Assembly (NCBI GenBank): GCA_047967505.1 | Contig: CM106541.1 | DNA from: Dipteris shenzhenensis | Taxonomy: Eukaryota; Polypodiophyta; Polypodiopsida; Gleicheniales | Direction: 5' to 3' (one strand) | DNA: 64,000 nt | In this document: positions 34,471-46,355 of the stretch, in pieces | How the letters are laid out: each line of letters starts with the position of its first letter | Position numbering within the stretch: the stretch's first letter is position 1 | The notes under the pieces: generated by a model | Databases searched by the model: none | Told to the model about the DNA's origin: nothing | What the model saw: only the letters and a program-made list of their open reading frames with translations | Position numbers and translations under genes: made by a program

Positions 34471-35377
34471 TGAAATTGCCTTGTTCCAAACCAATCTGCG
34501 CAAGTTGCTTTTCAAAAGAATAGAACGTGGCAAAAAAATAGCACTTCATACATGCAGCATACCATTCATGAGGCTTGGTTTTTTCTTGAGCCCCTCCTCG
34601 GAAGCATTAGGGGAGATTTGGGGTCTCAAAAGAGCCTCATAAGGAATGGATTAACTTAATTAGAAATGAGCTTACTATGGTAACCCATGGCTAAGGGACC
34701 TGTAGCATTGACTCAACTAACATGGGTACCTTTATTTTAAAATTGGGCAACCTTGGCCTTTGGATGGAGGTGATGGTGGATAAATCAAAGGTCTAGGATG
34801 CCTTTAGTGGATGGTGGATGCACTTTGGTGGGCTCCAAAAGGGAAAATTTGACTTTGGGGAGGCCTCATTAAGAGGGGAAGGTGGGTTTTAATATGGCCC
34901 CTTGATTCAAGTCCAAGATCAATGGAGGAGATAGAGGCACCTAATGGAGGGTGGAGATTGAAGCGTAGTTTGGAGGACTAGGATTGAAGCACATTTTGTA
35001 CGGCTTGGATTGAAGTGCCATTGCCCACTCGCAAATCAAAAGCTAGGATTTAAGCACCTTTTCCCCTCATCTCATCCCTTGATCTACTTCCAAATCTAGG
35101 GCCCGGATTGAAGCGCCATTTCCACTCATCTCCTCCCTTGGATCTACTAGCAAATTTATGGCCCATATTGAAGCGCATTTTCCTCTCATCTTGTCCATTG
35201 AATCTTTGTGTTGATCAAGGGTGGAGATTTGATCCTTTTATCAATGGCTGGGAGTGCTTTACCTCAAATTTGAATGTATCCCTTGGATTGAATATTAGAT
35301 CAAGGGTTGGGAGTGAAGATCATGGGTCCAAACTCTGGGTTAGAGGTCTCCACACAATTAAATGCTTTTGTTAACTT
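34471..35377. other. gene-free DNA with loose repeats
   Basis: From about 34960 to 35220 the words gattgaagcgccattt(t)cc, ctcatctcctccc and ttggatctact recur at about 70-bp steps. No gene seen. Confidence 0.45.
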
Positions 35378-35742
35378 CAACATGGCATTGAACCACACCT
35401 CAGAGTACTCTCATTAGTACACCTCAAATTGCTCTCTAATCCCTTGAAATTAGGAAACACTAATTGGAGGCCCTTTTGAGACCCCAAATCTCCCCTGATG
35501 TAGGGGCTCTCTTGATCTTGAAAAACCTGCACATTTTTTAATGCTTCTATGATAGACAACTTGACACCTTTTCCTCTAGGAAGAGCTACCCCAAGGCTTG
35601 GTACTTGGCAAATCATGAACACATTACCCAATCGAGTATATATGGCTACATCTTGGATGTGAATCATCTCAAATCTACCCTTGTGATTCTCATGATGGTT
35701 TATGAAAACAATTCTTCCTATGTTCCTGATTTCAATCAACAT
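35378..35742 (-). other. unassigned ORF (121 codons)
   Basis: Open minus-strand frame with protein-like stretches (NIGRIVFINHHENHKGRFEM, DVAIYTRLGNVFMICQVPSL). No family recognised. Its upstream end overlaps the start of a plus-strand alpha fragment. It could be a fragment of an unknown element or chance. Confidence 0.2.
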
Positions 35743-35744
35743 CT

Positions 35745-36065
35745 TGTTTAAGGATCATTGGGGAACAAGCCATGAGAAGTGGGATGTAGTAACTGTAGCT
35801 GTTTGGTATAAAGGCCACAATTATGAGCTATTACATAAGAGTCTGCAAAGATTTTTATGCTCTCATCTAGTAAGAGCTATTAAGTTTCAATTGTAAGTTG
35901 TGCCTCAATGTTCAAAAGAAGGGCAAGAGTGTCTTAAAAGAAAGAAGGGCAAGGGTGTTTCAATTGCAAGTTGTGCCTCAATGAAAGAAGGGAAAGAGTG
36001 TCTTAAAACTTGGATGTAGACATGCATGAGCACATCACGGGGTGTTTTGAAGCAGTGGACGATTA
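35745..36065 (+). pseudogene. alpha-family protein, C-terminal fragment
   Basis: Plus-strand GTSHEKWDVVTVAVWYKGHN, YELLHKSLQRFLCSHLVRAI, KFQL then stop; the same protein end as at 4760-5002. A local duplication (agaagggcaagagtgtctta) at 35920-36010 disturbs the end. Confidence 0.6.
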
Positions 36066-36839
36066 AGAAAATGCATACTAATTGCACGGCTGTAATTAAC
36101 CAAGGAAAACGTATTCCACTTATCGTAGAAAGAGGGAAATTACACTTACAGTTACCTTGTATTTAGTAAACCTCAAACCCACCATACTTGTTTTATGTAA
36201 ATCCCAAATAGTAAATCCCCACCCTCGGGGTTTCACCCACAAATATGTAATTATACAATGAGAGTTCAACTAGAGGGGATTTTTAATTAAAAAATTTTAG
36301 GTAAATTTACAGAAACATATTGACATATGGGGTTTCTTTATTGAACTTTGAAAAAATCTCTAAGTTTGTATAGAAAAAGAGGTATTTGTATCTAAGTAAA
36401 ATTCATAGGTAAAAGATTTTTAAAATACCCCTTGAATGCGCATCGTATTCATGGTTTCTTAATAGCATTCTACCTCGAGTCCCCACTGCAATTGTTGTTC
36501 AAACACTGCGCTAGTTTTTTACAGTAAATCTTGGGGGGGTCACTCATCATATGTAACCCTATCACATGAGTTCGATAGAAGGTTATTTTTAATTCCTAAA
36601 TTCTATAAAAGTTAACGTTACATAAGGGAGTATTTAAAGTAAGTTTGGGGAAAAAGTACATATTTGTATAGAAAAAGGGTACATTTTATTAAGAAAAAAT
36701 TTACAAATAAGGGATTTTATGAATATGCTTTGAACGCATGTGATATAGAGGTTTACTACATAGTGACCCCCCGAGCAGTAAATCCCAAACCCACCATAGT
36801 TGTTTCAGTAATCCCAAACCCACCACTTACCTTGTAAAA
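36066..36839. other. gene-free AT-rich DNA
   Basis: Flank of the alpha fragment. Two similar segments near 36225-36440 and 36530-36775 share aaaagggtattt-like and ggtttactacatagtgacc-like words weakly. No gene seen. Confidence 0.35.
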
Positions 36840-37260
36840 CCACCGAGCTGAATGAAGGGATTGTATGCCATTAATCTTGTAATAATTGAAGAAAACCACC
36901 ATGTTGGTGGTAGTTAATCCTAGACTATGTATCATGTGCAACCAATGGCACTGCCCTAGTTGGGATCCTAAAATAGCTTGTATAATGCAATTGTTGATAT
37001 GGCCCTTGAGGAGTCCCCTTTAGGGGCAAGGGCCATGGTGGCATGCCACTGGCCATTGCTTCTAAATGAAATGCCTCAATGGCCCATATATCATATACAA
37101 GCTACCACGGCATTGGTGACCACTTTTCCTATACTACCATCATGCTAGTTGTGATCCTAAAACATCTTGTTTTTATAAAGTAAGATCCTAAGACATTCGA
37201 CAGATCCTGTACTACCACCATGTTGGTTGCGATCCTAAAATAGCTTTTTTGTATAAAGGA
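36840..37260. repeat. repeat related to the copia insertion site (empty form)
   Basis: Reads accaccatgttggtggtagt, taatcctagactatgtatca, tgtgcaaccaatggc and ctaaaatagcttgtataatg without interruption. The same order flanks the copia element (19100-19144 and 24667-24735). Palindromic AACCA/TGGTT motifs continue to 37240. Confidence 0.75.
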
Positions 37261-37639
37261 AGATCGTGAAACATTTGACAACTCTGGCAATAATTAAAGA
37301 GTGGTTTCATTAATAATTGAACAAATACATCTCATGCATTGAGGTATTTTAGCTACATTCGATCGCTTTGAGGTCTTTTAGCTCCATCTAGTTGCTTGGA
37401 GGATGGGCCCTTCTCACTCATTTCCTTGAGCCTGAGGGGACTGTTTCAACATTTTACTTTATGCTTTGAGCTCTTTGTGCTACATCCACTCATGCTTGAT
37501 GGCAGGATTGGCCCAGCTAATGGAAGGATCGGCCCTTTTTTTTGAGGCTCAAGCTTGGGCTTCTTCCCGTTAGGCTCCTTTCTTTCAAAGGTTGATTCTT
37601 ACCTTCAAGGCTCTTTCTTTTTTCATACCCAATCCAAAT
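37261..37639. other. gene-free DNA
   Basis: Resembles 5360-5640 (gcttgggcttcttcc, ctttgagctc), so it is probably the 3' flank of the minus-strand alpha copy that follows. Confidence 0.4.
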
Positions 37640-38960
37640 GTCAGAATTGTTTTGCAACATCTACTTTCTCACTGTGGATAGTTATAACATGTAGGCGCAA
37701 TTAATCTTCCCACGAAGTGGCCAATGGTGAATTACATTCATGTCCTCTGCATTTTGAGCTTGCATCCACAAACACCCCAAAGAAAAACACATGTAGATGG
37801 TGGCCACACTTGGGCCATTGGATCATGCACTCATCTATGATATGCAGATGGTCAACCATGCATGTATGACACTACAACATTTGAAGAGGATAGTCTAGCT
37901 ATTGTGGCTATCAATCCCACAGTCTGACACTGTACATCAACAAGTTGTTTCTTCATTCCTTTTAAAGGTTTCTGCTCACTCTCTGCAATAGCTCTATCTA
38001 ATTCTATATGTTGCTCTTCAAGCTAGTGAAATTGTTAGCAGTGTCTATGTAGTCCTTTTCCAAGAGATCAACTATATGTTGGGTTTTCGTTAGGATGGAG
38101 GTCTGCTTTTCCAAACTTTCAAGATCCATGGCAACTTTGTTTAATGCACTAGTGTGATTCAGTTTCAGGCAATTGTACATATCTTTCCCAAATTCCACAT
38201 TGCCCGTTTCTCCACTGTGTGGCTGCTCTCTGCCCGATTTACATCCTTCCTTGCCTTGAAGCTCTCTCACAGATCCTACATCAATGCTTTGGTTTTGAAT
38301 TTATTGTTTATTTATGCTCAATGCATTCTACATGTTGCAGAGCCATTGGTAAAGAGCCTCCTTTTTAGCTCTTTAGTCTTCAGGAAGTTTTTTCATCCCT
38401 GCTAGCTCTTGCTCCACATTGTCCCTATCCTGATTTCATCAACTTGCCCATTCAACACCTTGATGTGCTTCTCTACTTCTTCTCCTCGATGCCTTTCCAT
38501 CTCAACCATTTTTCCAATGGCCTTAGCTTGCTCTCGTGCATGCAAGTCCTTCGCTTCTACCTCCTCCACCTTGGATTCCGAAGGCGATCACTCTCTAAAA
38601 GCCCTCAAAATATGTGTGAGCAAGCACACATTTAAAATACCCCTAGATTTAAAAATTTACATTTTTTTGTATTATTGTTTATCCCTCTTCCATATGTATA
38701 CATGTTGTGATTTGGAATTTAAAAGGCCCCTCTATACTTGTACATACCATATTTATATTGGATAAATAATTTTTAAAACCACTTTTGTTTGTAAATGGCG
38801 CATCAATTCCCCCAAAATAAAGTATCCCCTTCCACTAACAAACCTATTCTTACATTATGTATTGAGTGACCCTTGGCTTCTACACTCTCCATGAGCATTC
38901 TCTCACATATCACTGTCTTTGCTGAGTCCCCATCAGGTGCATAGAAACACCAATTGACTG
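37640..38960 (-). pseudogene. alpha-family coiled-coil/RING-like protein, copy 2
   Basis: Minus-strand order: NWCFYAPDGDSAKTVICERM near 38930; a coiled-coil run from about 38600 (SKVEEVEAKDLHAREQAKAI, MERHRGEEVEKHIKVLNGQV); further helical segment LNKVAMDLESLEKQTSILTK; then the Cys/His cluster CHTCMVDH, DECMIQWPKCGHHLHV and SSKCRGHEC at about 37880-37740. Here the first RING pair C-x2-C is kept, unlike copy 1. The later sequence (IHSEKVDVAKQF) matches copy 1 again. Stops and frame changes break the frame. Confidence 0.5.
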
Positions 38961-39640
38961 AGATGACTTTTTTTTGGGGAAAAAATCACAAGGTTTAGAT
39001 TATATCATAAGGAGGAGTTTTTTACATTGTAAGGAACTCTACCCCTATAAGGAAAAAATGGGAGAAAGAAACACATTTCTTGATATGATTTGACCATAAG
39101 CAATAAATAAATTTTTCACTCACTTTTGTAGATAATATTCAACTTAAAAGGTACTTTAAGCACCAAATTATCATATTTGATTTACTATAGCATCTTGATT
39201 TGTGAAGGGCACTCGGCAGAGGATATGGATGGATCGATGACTTATTTGGTGGAACCTTCAAAGTAGCTTGTGAGGAATCCTAAGTGCTCTAGGGAGCAAG
39301 GGGGAAGCATTTAAAGGCACTGGTCTCCTATATCTAATTGGATTGATCTATGCATGTGAGGGACATCTGGGAGCACAACTTCTTTATCAGCATGTGGTTC
39401 CAAAGCATGAGCACTAGGAGCGATTTTCTCTCACTCTTTAGAAATAGGCAATCCTCCAAACAAATTCTTGGGTTTGGGGCTTCCATCTTCAGGAATTTTT
39501 GCATGGGTAAGACTAGGAGGAAAAGGACCAATCAGAGATTTAGGACGAAGACAAAGGGTGCATGTGTCTGTGAAATCCACATCCACGAGAGAGGAGGAAG
39601 TTTGATTAAAAATGTGATGTAGATGAACAATCTCTTCTTT
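38752..39640. repeat. inverted segmental duplication, left copy (partner 63124-64000)
   Basis: Almost 900 bp, for example tttatattggataaataatt near 38755 and gatgtagatgaacaatctct near 39617, read on the opposite strand at 63124-64000. Identity is high. The partner runs off the window end. The right limit is the junction with the copia remnant. Confidence 0.85.
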
Positions 39641-42569
39641 CTCGTGACGCGGATTCAGAATCTGGAGACTCATTTCGCGAACGCGAAATTGTCTGAGTCT
39701 GAAACGGCAGAGAAGTTCATCACCAGGGTGAAGAATCTGCACGATCAGATGACTGTGATTGGCATCACCATCACCAGTGAGAATCTAGCACAAAGGTGCA
39801 TACGGATTCACCCACCAAAGTAGGATGGTCTTGTTATGGCGCTGAATACATAGAATAGAAATCCGCCCCTCAACTTTGAGGATTTCAGCGCGATGCTTTT
39901 GGAGGAGGAGATGCGTCAAAAGATGAGGACTGAAGAAGATTCGGCTTTCTCGGCTGGATCAAAGAAAGGTAAGGGTCAAAATGTCCAGCAAAAGAAAAAG
40001 GTACGATTGCTTTCAAGTCAGATGGAGTTATAAAACAGTTGTCCAATGTTCTTTATGTGCTAGATATCAAGAGGGACTTGTTGTCCATTCTGCGATCACG
40101 GATCGGGACCTCAAAGTTCACTTCGATAAGAATGGCACACAGATTTTGGATCTTCAAGGGAAGGTCATTGGTAAAGGTACACGGTGCAACATCTACGAAC
40201 TCTCAGCTTTCAGTGCTCGAGCCGATGTGAGCAACACTAAGCTGTGGCATGAAAGGTTTGGTAATCTAAACCTTAGTTCTTTAAAGGAGATGCATAAAAG
40301 TGGAATGATTACAGACCTATCAGAAATTATAGATCTGCTCGATGTATGTGAAGCTTGCATGATGGGCAAGCAGCATCGGCAGCCCTTTCCTAAAGAGGCT
40401 AGCAGGGCAAAGGCTCCTCTAGAGCTTGTTCACACGGACCTCTGCGGAAGGTTGGAGATGGAAGCTTTGGGTGGTTCCTACTACTTCATGACACTGATCG
40501 ACGACTACAGTAGAAGGATATGGATATACTTCTTGAAAACTAAAGATGAGGCTTTTAGTAAGTTCAAAGAATGGCATGTAATGGTCGAGAAAGAAACGGG
40601 GAGGAAGGTGAAGAAGTTGAGATCAAGTAGAGGTGGTGAGTTCACATCAAGTGAATTTGAAAGTTACTGCAAAAGTCACGAGACCAAGAGGCAGAAACCC
40701 CCGCCACATACATCACAGCAAAATGGAGTAGCAGAGCGCAAGATGCGCGTCATCTGCAAAATGGGCAGGAGTATGATGAAAGGGAAAGATTTGCCAAAGA
40801 CTTTCTGGGCTGAAGCATGTAACACGGTAGTTTACATTTTGAATCGTAGCTACACGAAGGCTGTGAACGGGATGACTCCACTGCAGGCCTTTTCTGGTAA
40901 GAAACCTTCAGCTGCACATTTCAGAGTTTTTGGATGTAACTGTTTTGTGCATGTCCCTGATGCTAATAGGACCAAATGGGAACCGAAGAGCCGGAAGTGT
41001 ATTTTCTTGGGCTACAGTGAAGAGGCGAAGGGTTACCATCTCTATAATCTTGTTACCAAGAAGGTAATAGTAAGTCGCGATGTGGTCTTCTCAGAACATC
41101 AATTGGAGGAGGATGCTTCCTTCCCAAACAACCAGGACCAGGATATCCATCCAATACAACCACCAATAGCAGACCGAACTCCCCCAATAGTGCTTGGGAG
41201 AATTCAAAATAAAGAAGAGGAAGAAGAGCCTGCAGAACCACAACAGCAACGGCCATTCCCGAAGTGGGTAAAGCAGCTTTTGGACGGCAGAGAACCTCCA
41301 GCCATTGAGGAGGAACCATCCGAACACCACCGGTCCAAGAGATTAGAGGAGCAAAGAAGGACGCAGGAACACTTGGTCAACTATGCTTTAATGATAGAGG
41401 TGATCCGTGCTGAAGAACTCAAGTTTCTTGAAGAGGCACAGGGTGATAATAGGTGGATGGAGGCTATGCAGTCGGAGTATGGCTCCATAATGAAGAAAAC
41501 ACTTGGGACCTTGTGGATCGACCACCGAAACGCAAGGTAATCGGCACCAAGTGGATGTACAAGACCAACTACAAGTCCAACGGCACGTTGGATCAGTACA
41601 AGTCAGCTCGTGGCAAAAGGATTCGCACAGGTATATGGTTTTGATTATCAGGATACTTTTGCTCCCACAACTCTCGACTAACCACAATTCGCAGTGTTTT
41701 GGCTTTAGCAGCATAGGAAAATTGGCCCGTGTTTCAGATGGATGTAAAATCCACCTTTTTGAATGGAGATCTCAAGGAGGAGGTATACGTGGAACAACCA
41801 CCAGGTTTTGTGATCCCCGGTTCAGAAGGTAAAGTCTATAAATTGAAGAAGGTACTTTACGGGCTAAAACAGACCCCACAAGCATGATACCAGCAGATTG
41901 ATGCCTACTTTCTACAAAACGGGTTCAGGAGGAGCCCATCTGATGCAAATTTATATATCTACAGAGAAGGAGGCAGGTGTCTGATCGTGGTCCTTTATGT
42001 GGATGACCTTGTCATAACAGGGAACCATGAAGAGAAGATCTCGTAGACAAAGCAGTTGACAAAGCAGTTGCTAGGAAGAGAGTTTGAAATGACAGGCTGA
42101 TGCATTTCTGTTTGGGGATTGAAGTTTGGCAAGAGCCAAAATAGATCTTCATCTCACAGCTGAAGTATGCTAGAGAGATACTGAAGGCATTTGGCATGGC
42201 TGAGTGCAAGACAGTTGGCACCCCTATGGAGGTTGACGTGAAGCTCTCAAACGAGGATTCATCACCACTGGTGGACGAGAAGCAAAGTACAAAAGGCTTG
42301 TGGGCAGTTTGATTTACTTGTGCAACACGCGGCCGGACATCAGTTTTGTGATTGGTGTACTAAGCAGGTTTTCCAATAAGCCCCGAGAGAACCATTGGAG
42401 GGCAGGGATACGGGTGCTGAAATACATCAAAGGCACACTTGATTATGGCATCACCTATACCAAGGGCAACATCTTGACCGGATTCTGTGACTCGGATTGG
42501 GCAGGAGACATGGACAGTAGGAGATCAGTGATAGGTTACTGTTTCTCACTTGGATCTGGAGCTGTGTCA
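39641..42569 (+). mobile_element. Ty1-copia remnant 2 (gag to RNase H, both ends missing)
   Basis: Starts inside gag (RIQNLETHFANAKLSESETA, FITRVKNLHDQMTVIGI) and ends inside RNase H at GSGAVS, with no LTR on either side. Integrase is mostly open (39981-41540) but the second zinc-site His is Asn (WHERFGNLN) and the central catalytic Asp is Ser (RSSRGGEF). Reverse transcriptase is split by at least four frame changes; VLYVDDLVITG (near 42000) is readable. RNase H part: SLIYLCNTRPDISFVIG, FCDSDWAGDMDSRRS. The left end abuts the inverted duplication, the right end abuts palindrome array 2. Confidence 0.9.
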
Positions 42570-42884
42570 TACCTCGATTAAGGTATGCTGGACCGATGTG
42601 TATGTGGCATGTCAAATACCACGATCGAGGTATTTGGCATCCGACATCGCAGCTGAAATACCTCGATTGAGGTATCGTGGCATGTCTATACCTCGATCGA
42701 GGTATGATGGAGCGATGTGTATGTGGCATGTGAAATACCACGATCGAGGTATATGGCATCGCAGGTATTATGCTCGACCGATGATGTATGTTGCATCCCC
42801 ATACCTCGATCGTGGTATTGAAATCCTAAATTTTCGTATATAAAGAGAGGGACCCCCCTCATTCTTCATACCTCGATCGAGCTC
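42570..42884. repeat. palindrome array 2 (TACCTCGATCGAGGTA, 7 copies)
   Basis: Copies at 42570 (one change), 42617, 42659, 42689, 42736, 42802 and a half-copy at 42869. Spacers repeat gatgtgtatgtggcatgt. The array begins at the copia break and ends within the predicted leader of the gene at 42901. Confidence 0.92.
42837..42844 (+). promoter_or_regulatory. TATA box of the beta coiled-coil/RING gene
   Basis: TATATAAA 64 bp upstream of ATG 42901. It would place the transcription start near 42870, inside the last half-palindrome. Six palindromes lie directly upstream, as binding sites would. Confidence 0.65.
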
Positions 42885-42978
42885 CTCCTCATCAAAATCG
42901 ATGGAATTGCGGGAGCGACGGACAAGGACCGACGGACAACGACGGAGGGACGAAGATGGACGAAGCGAGAGATTCCAG

Positions 42979-45144
42979 GTAAGGTTTTTTTAATATAGCT
43001 TTTTTTTTTTGCAATAATCTATTTAAATTTTAGTTTATATGAATTGTAATTTAATTATAAAATATTTTGAAATTTAAAATGCATTTTAAACTTTTTTTAA
43101 ATTAAATTTTTAATTACATAAGTGTTTATTTAAAATCTAAAAATGTATATATTTTATTTTTTAAAATTATCTTTTAAAAAAAGAGATTAAAGTAGTTTTT
43201 ATGTTATTTTTCAAATTAGTGCTTTTTTTATTTAAATAAAAAAAGGTTTAAATTTTATTTTTAAAAATCATCTTTAAGAAAAAAAGAGTTTAAGGTAGCT
43301 TTTATCTTATTTAAGTTAGTGAAGTTTTTATTTAAATGTAAAAAACGCATAAATTTTGTTTTTTAAATTCATCTATTTAAAAAAAAAGAGATTAAAGTAG
43401 TTTTTATGTTAGCTTTTTTATTTAAATAAAAGTGTTTAAATTTTATTTTTAAAAATCATCTTTAATAAAAAAAGAAAATAAGAGTTTAAGGTAGCTTTTA
43501 TATTATTTAAGTTAGTGAAGTATTTATTTAAATGTAAAAAATGCATAAATTTTGTTTTTTAAATTCATTTATTAAAAAAAAGAGAGATTAAAGTAGTTTT
43601 TATGTTAGCTTTTTTTATTTAGATAAAAAAACGTTTAAATTTTATTTTTAAAAATCATCTTTAAGAAAAAAAGAAAATAAGACTTAAAGGTAGGTTTTAT
43701 ATTATTTAAGTTAGTGAAGTTTTTATTTAAATGTAAAAAACGTATTTACCTTGTTTTTTAAAATCATCTATTAAAAAAAAAGAGATAAAGTAGTTTTTAT
43801 GTTATTTTTTAAATTAGTTCTTTTTTTATTTAAATAAAAAAACGTTTAAATTTTATTTTTAAAAATCATCTTTAAGAAAAAAAGAAAATAAGAGTTTAAG
43901 GTAGGTTTTATATTATTTAAGTTAGTGAAGTTTTTATTTAAATGTAAGAAACATATTTACCTTGTTTTTTAAAATCATCTATTTAAAAAAGAGAGATTAA
44001 AGTAGTTTTTATGTTAGCTTTTTTTTTTTTGTTAACGTTTAAATTTTATTTTTAAAAATCATCTTTAAGAAAAAAAGAAAAAAAGAGTTTAAGGTAGCTT
44101 TTGTATTATTTAAGTTAGTGAAGTTTTTATTTAAATGTAAAAAAAGTATATATTTTGTTTTTTAAAATCATCTATTAAAAAAAAAGAGATAAAGTAGTTT
44201 TTATGTTATTTTTCAAATTAGTCCTTTTTTTATTTAAATAAAAAAACATTTAAATATTATTTTTTAAAATCATCTTTAAGAAAGTTAGTGAAGTTTTTAT
44301 TTAAATGTCAAAAACTTATATATTTTGTTTTTTGAAATTAAATCTATTTTTAAAAAAAGAGACTAGGGTAGTTTTTATGTTATTTTTCAAATTAGTGCTT
44401 TTTATATTTAAATTAAAAAACGTTTAAATTTTATTTTTTAAAATCATCTTTAAGAAAAAAAGAAAATAAGAGTTTAAGGTAACTTTTATGTTATTTAAGT
44501 TAGTGAAGTTTTTATTTAAATGTAAAAAACGTATATATTTTGTTTTTGAAAATCATCTATTGAAAAAAAAAGAGATTAAAGTAGTTTTTATGTTAGCTTT
44601 TAAATTACTGAAGTTTTGAATTAAATATAAAAACGTTTAAATTTTATTTTTAGAAATCATCTATTAAAAAAAAGAGAATAAGAGCTTAAAGTAGCTTTTA
44701 TATTATTTTTCAAGGAGTACGTGACTACGTGTAATCAATCAAACAAATAGGATGATTTGAACAACACATTCGCGTACACATCATTTTCAAATCATATGGT
44801 ATGAGAGGTTGATGCAAGGAGAGGGTAGATCATGTGGCTAGCAATCCCTTTAGGTGGCACGTGAAACTATAGAAATAGGGAACTAGGGAAGGTTATAGAT
44901 CTATGTACGGATATAGTTACACAGACAATTACAAAGACTTATGTGATTCCATGAAACCTTGTCATGAGTTTTTGTAAAAATTCAATCAAAATTGGCTAGC
45001 TAAAATTTTTCATTACGCAGATAGATTATTAAGTCCCATTGAATAGAATATTAATTTTCATTACCCAAATAGAATATTAACCATGTGTTTTTTTGTGCAT
45101 GCGCCAGCTGCCGCATAGGTTCTGGCACCACTGTTCATATGCAG
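42979..45144 (+). other. intron 1 of beta gene 1 with AT-rich tandem repeats
   Basis: GTAAGG...ATGCAG, 2,166 bp. From about 43180 to 44700 it consists of about eight copies of a roughly 200-bp unit, more than 80% A+T (gagattaaagtagtttttatg, tttaaattttatttttaaaa, ttaagttagtgaagttttta). 44710-45084 is unique-looking. Confidence 0.7.
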
Positions 45145-46333
45145 ATAGCGATTTTGAGAGCTGAGATGAGGACACTGCAAGATGCTAGGGCACCCCCTCA
45201 CTTGGTTGCGAGCCTAGATTCAGTCATTGATGCTCTAGGTCGATTAGACACAGTTGAGGATGTTTTGGATACCTTTCAGGCACAGGCTGAGGCAGAGATC
45301 GAGGCAGAGATCAGTGGTCATGGCTTGGATTGGAGAGCCATTCGAGAGTTGTTTGAGCGTGAGGATATGTTTTGGGATGGTCACACTAAGGCGATGCGAC
45401 CACGATCAGGGCAGCCCTTTTATATTTTACGTTGTAGGCACCCTGTCATAGCAGCACACATTTATCCGAGATATCTCGCTGTGAATGGTGGTCGATTGCA
45501 TCACAACCGTCAAATAGCCAGGTCATTTGCCATGCAGCTATACACCAAGTTTGTGCTTGGTCATCGGGTAGACTACCTTAGTACTTGTCCAGGATCAGGA
45601 GCGGCGGGACATGGTAGGATGGGGCATCAGGAGCATCAGACTGTAGTGTTCGGCGTCGACGTGAGGCACCAGAGCTGCACACTATCCTTGCACCGGCATT
45701 GCAAGTTGTTGGAGGATGGATTAGGGGGGTGTTCATTCAATGGCCTCATCCTTACACGACATGGTCTCTGCCCTATCGAGATCACTTTTGATTCCACCTC
45801 CCCCACCTCCCACATCTATGGAGCCTCCCACATCTACACCACCTCCCACATCTACACCACCTCACCATGAGTTGGAGACTCGAGACACATGGATTGTAGA
45901 GTTGGAGGCATTGTTGGCCGAGTCTAGGGACGAGGTTAGTTATTCTGATTATTTTAGTTTATTTTTTTATTGTGTGTTTTAAATTGAAGTTTTTTGGTTA
46001 ATTCTCACCATGTACACGACATGTTTGCATTGCAGGCACATCTATTGCATCAGGATATGGAGTCTCGTGTACGACTGTTGGAGGTAGATTTGGAGGAGTA
46101 GAGGATTCGAACATGCATAGCCTACCATCGAGCGGAGCACTATATTTTACAGTTGAGACATATTAGTCGTGATCCATCTCGCCATAGGATCGGCCCCAGT
46201 GTGGCCCTGTACCTCGCTCCTCCTATAGATGTGCCGACTAGGACACCCATAGATGCACCAGTCATAGCCAGGCTTCCTACTGCCGCTTGCGTCCTTTGCC
46301 ACGAGGATTTTGACACCATAGGGTGGTTTGGAC

Positions 46334-46355
46334 TAGGGTGCGACTAGGGTGCGAC
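46334..46355 (+). repeat. 11-bp tandem duplication inside the RING motif
   Basis: tagggtgcgac is present twice in succession. Removing one copy from consideration leaves the frame continuous with the downstream half of the RING. Confidence 0.85.
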
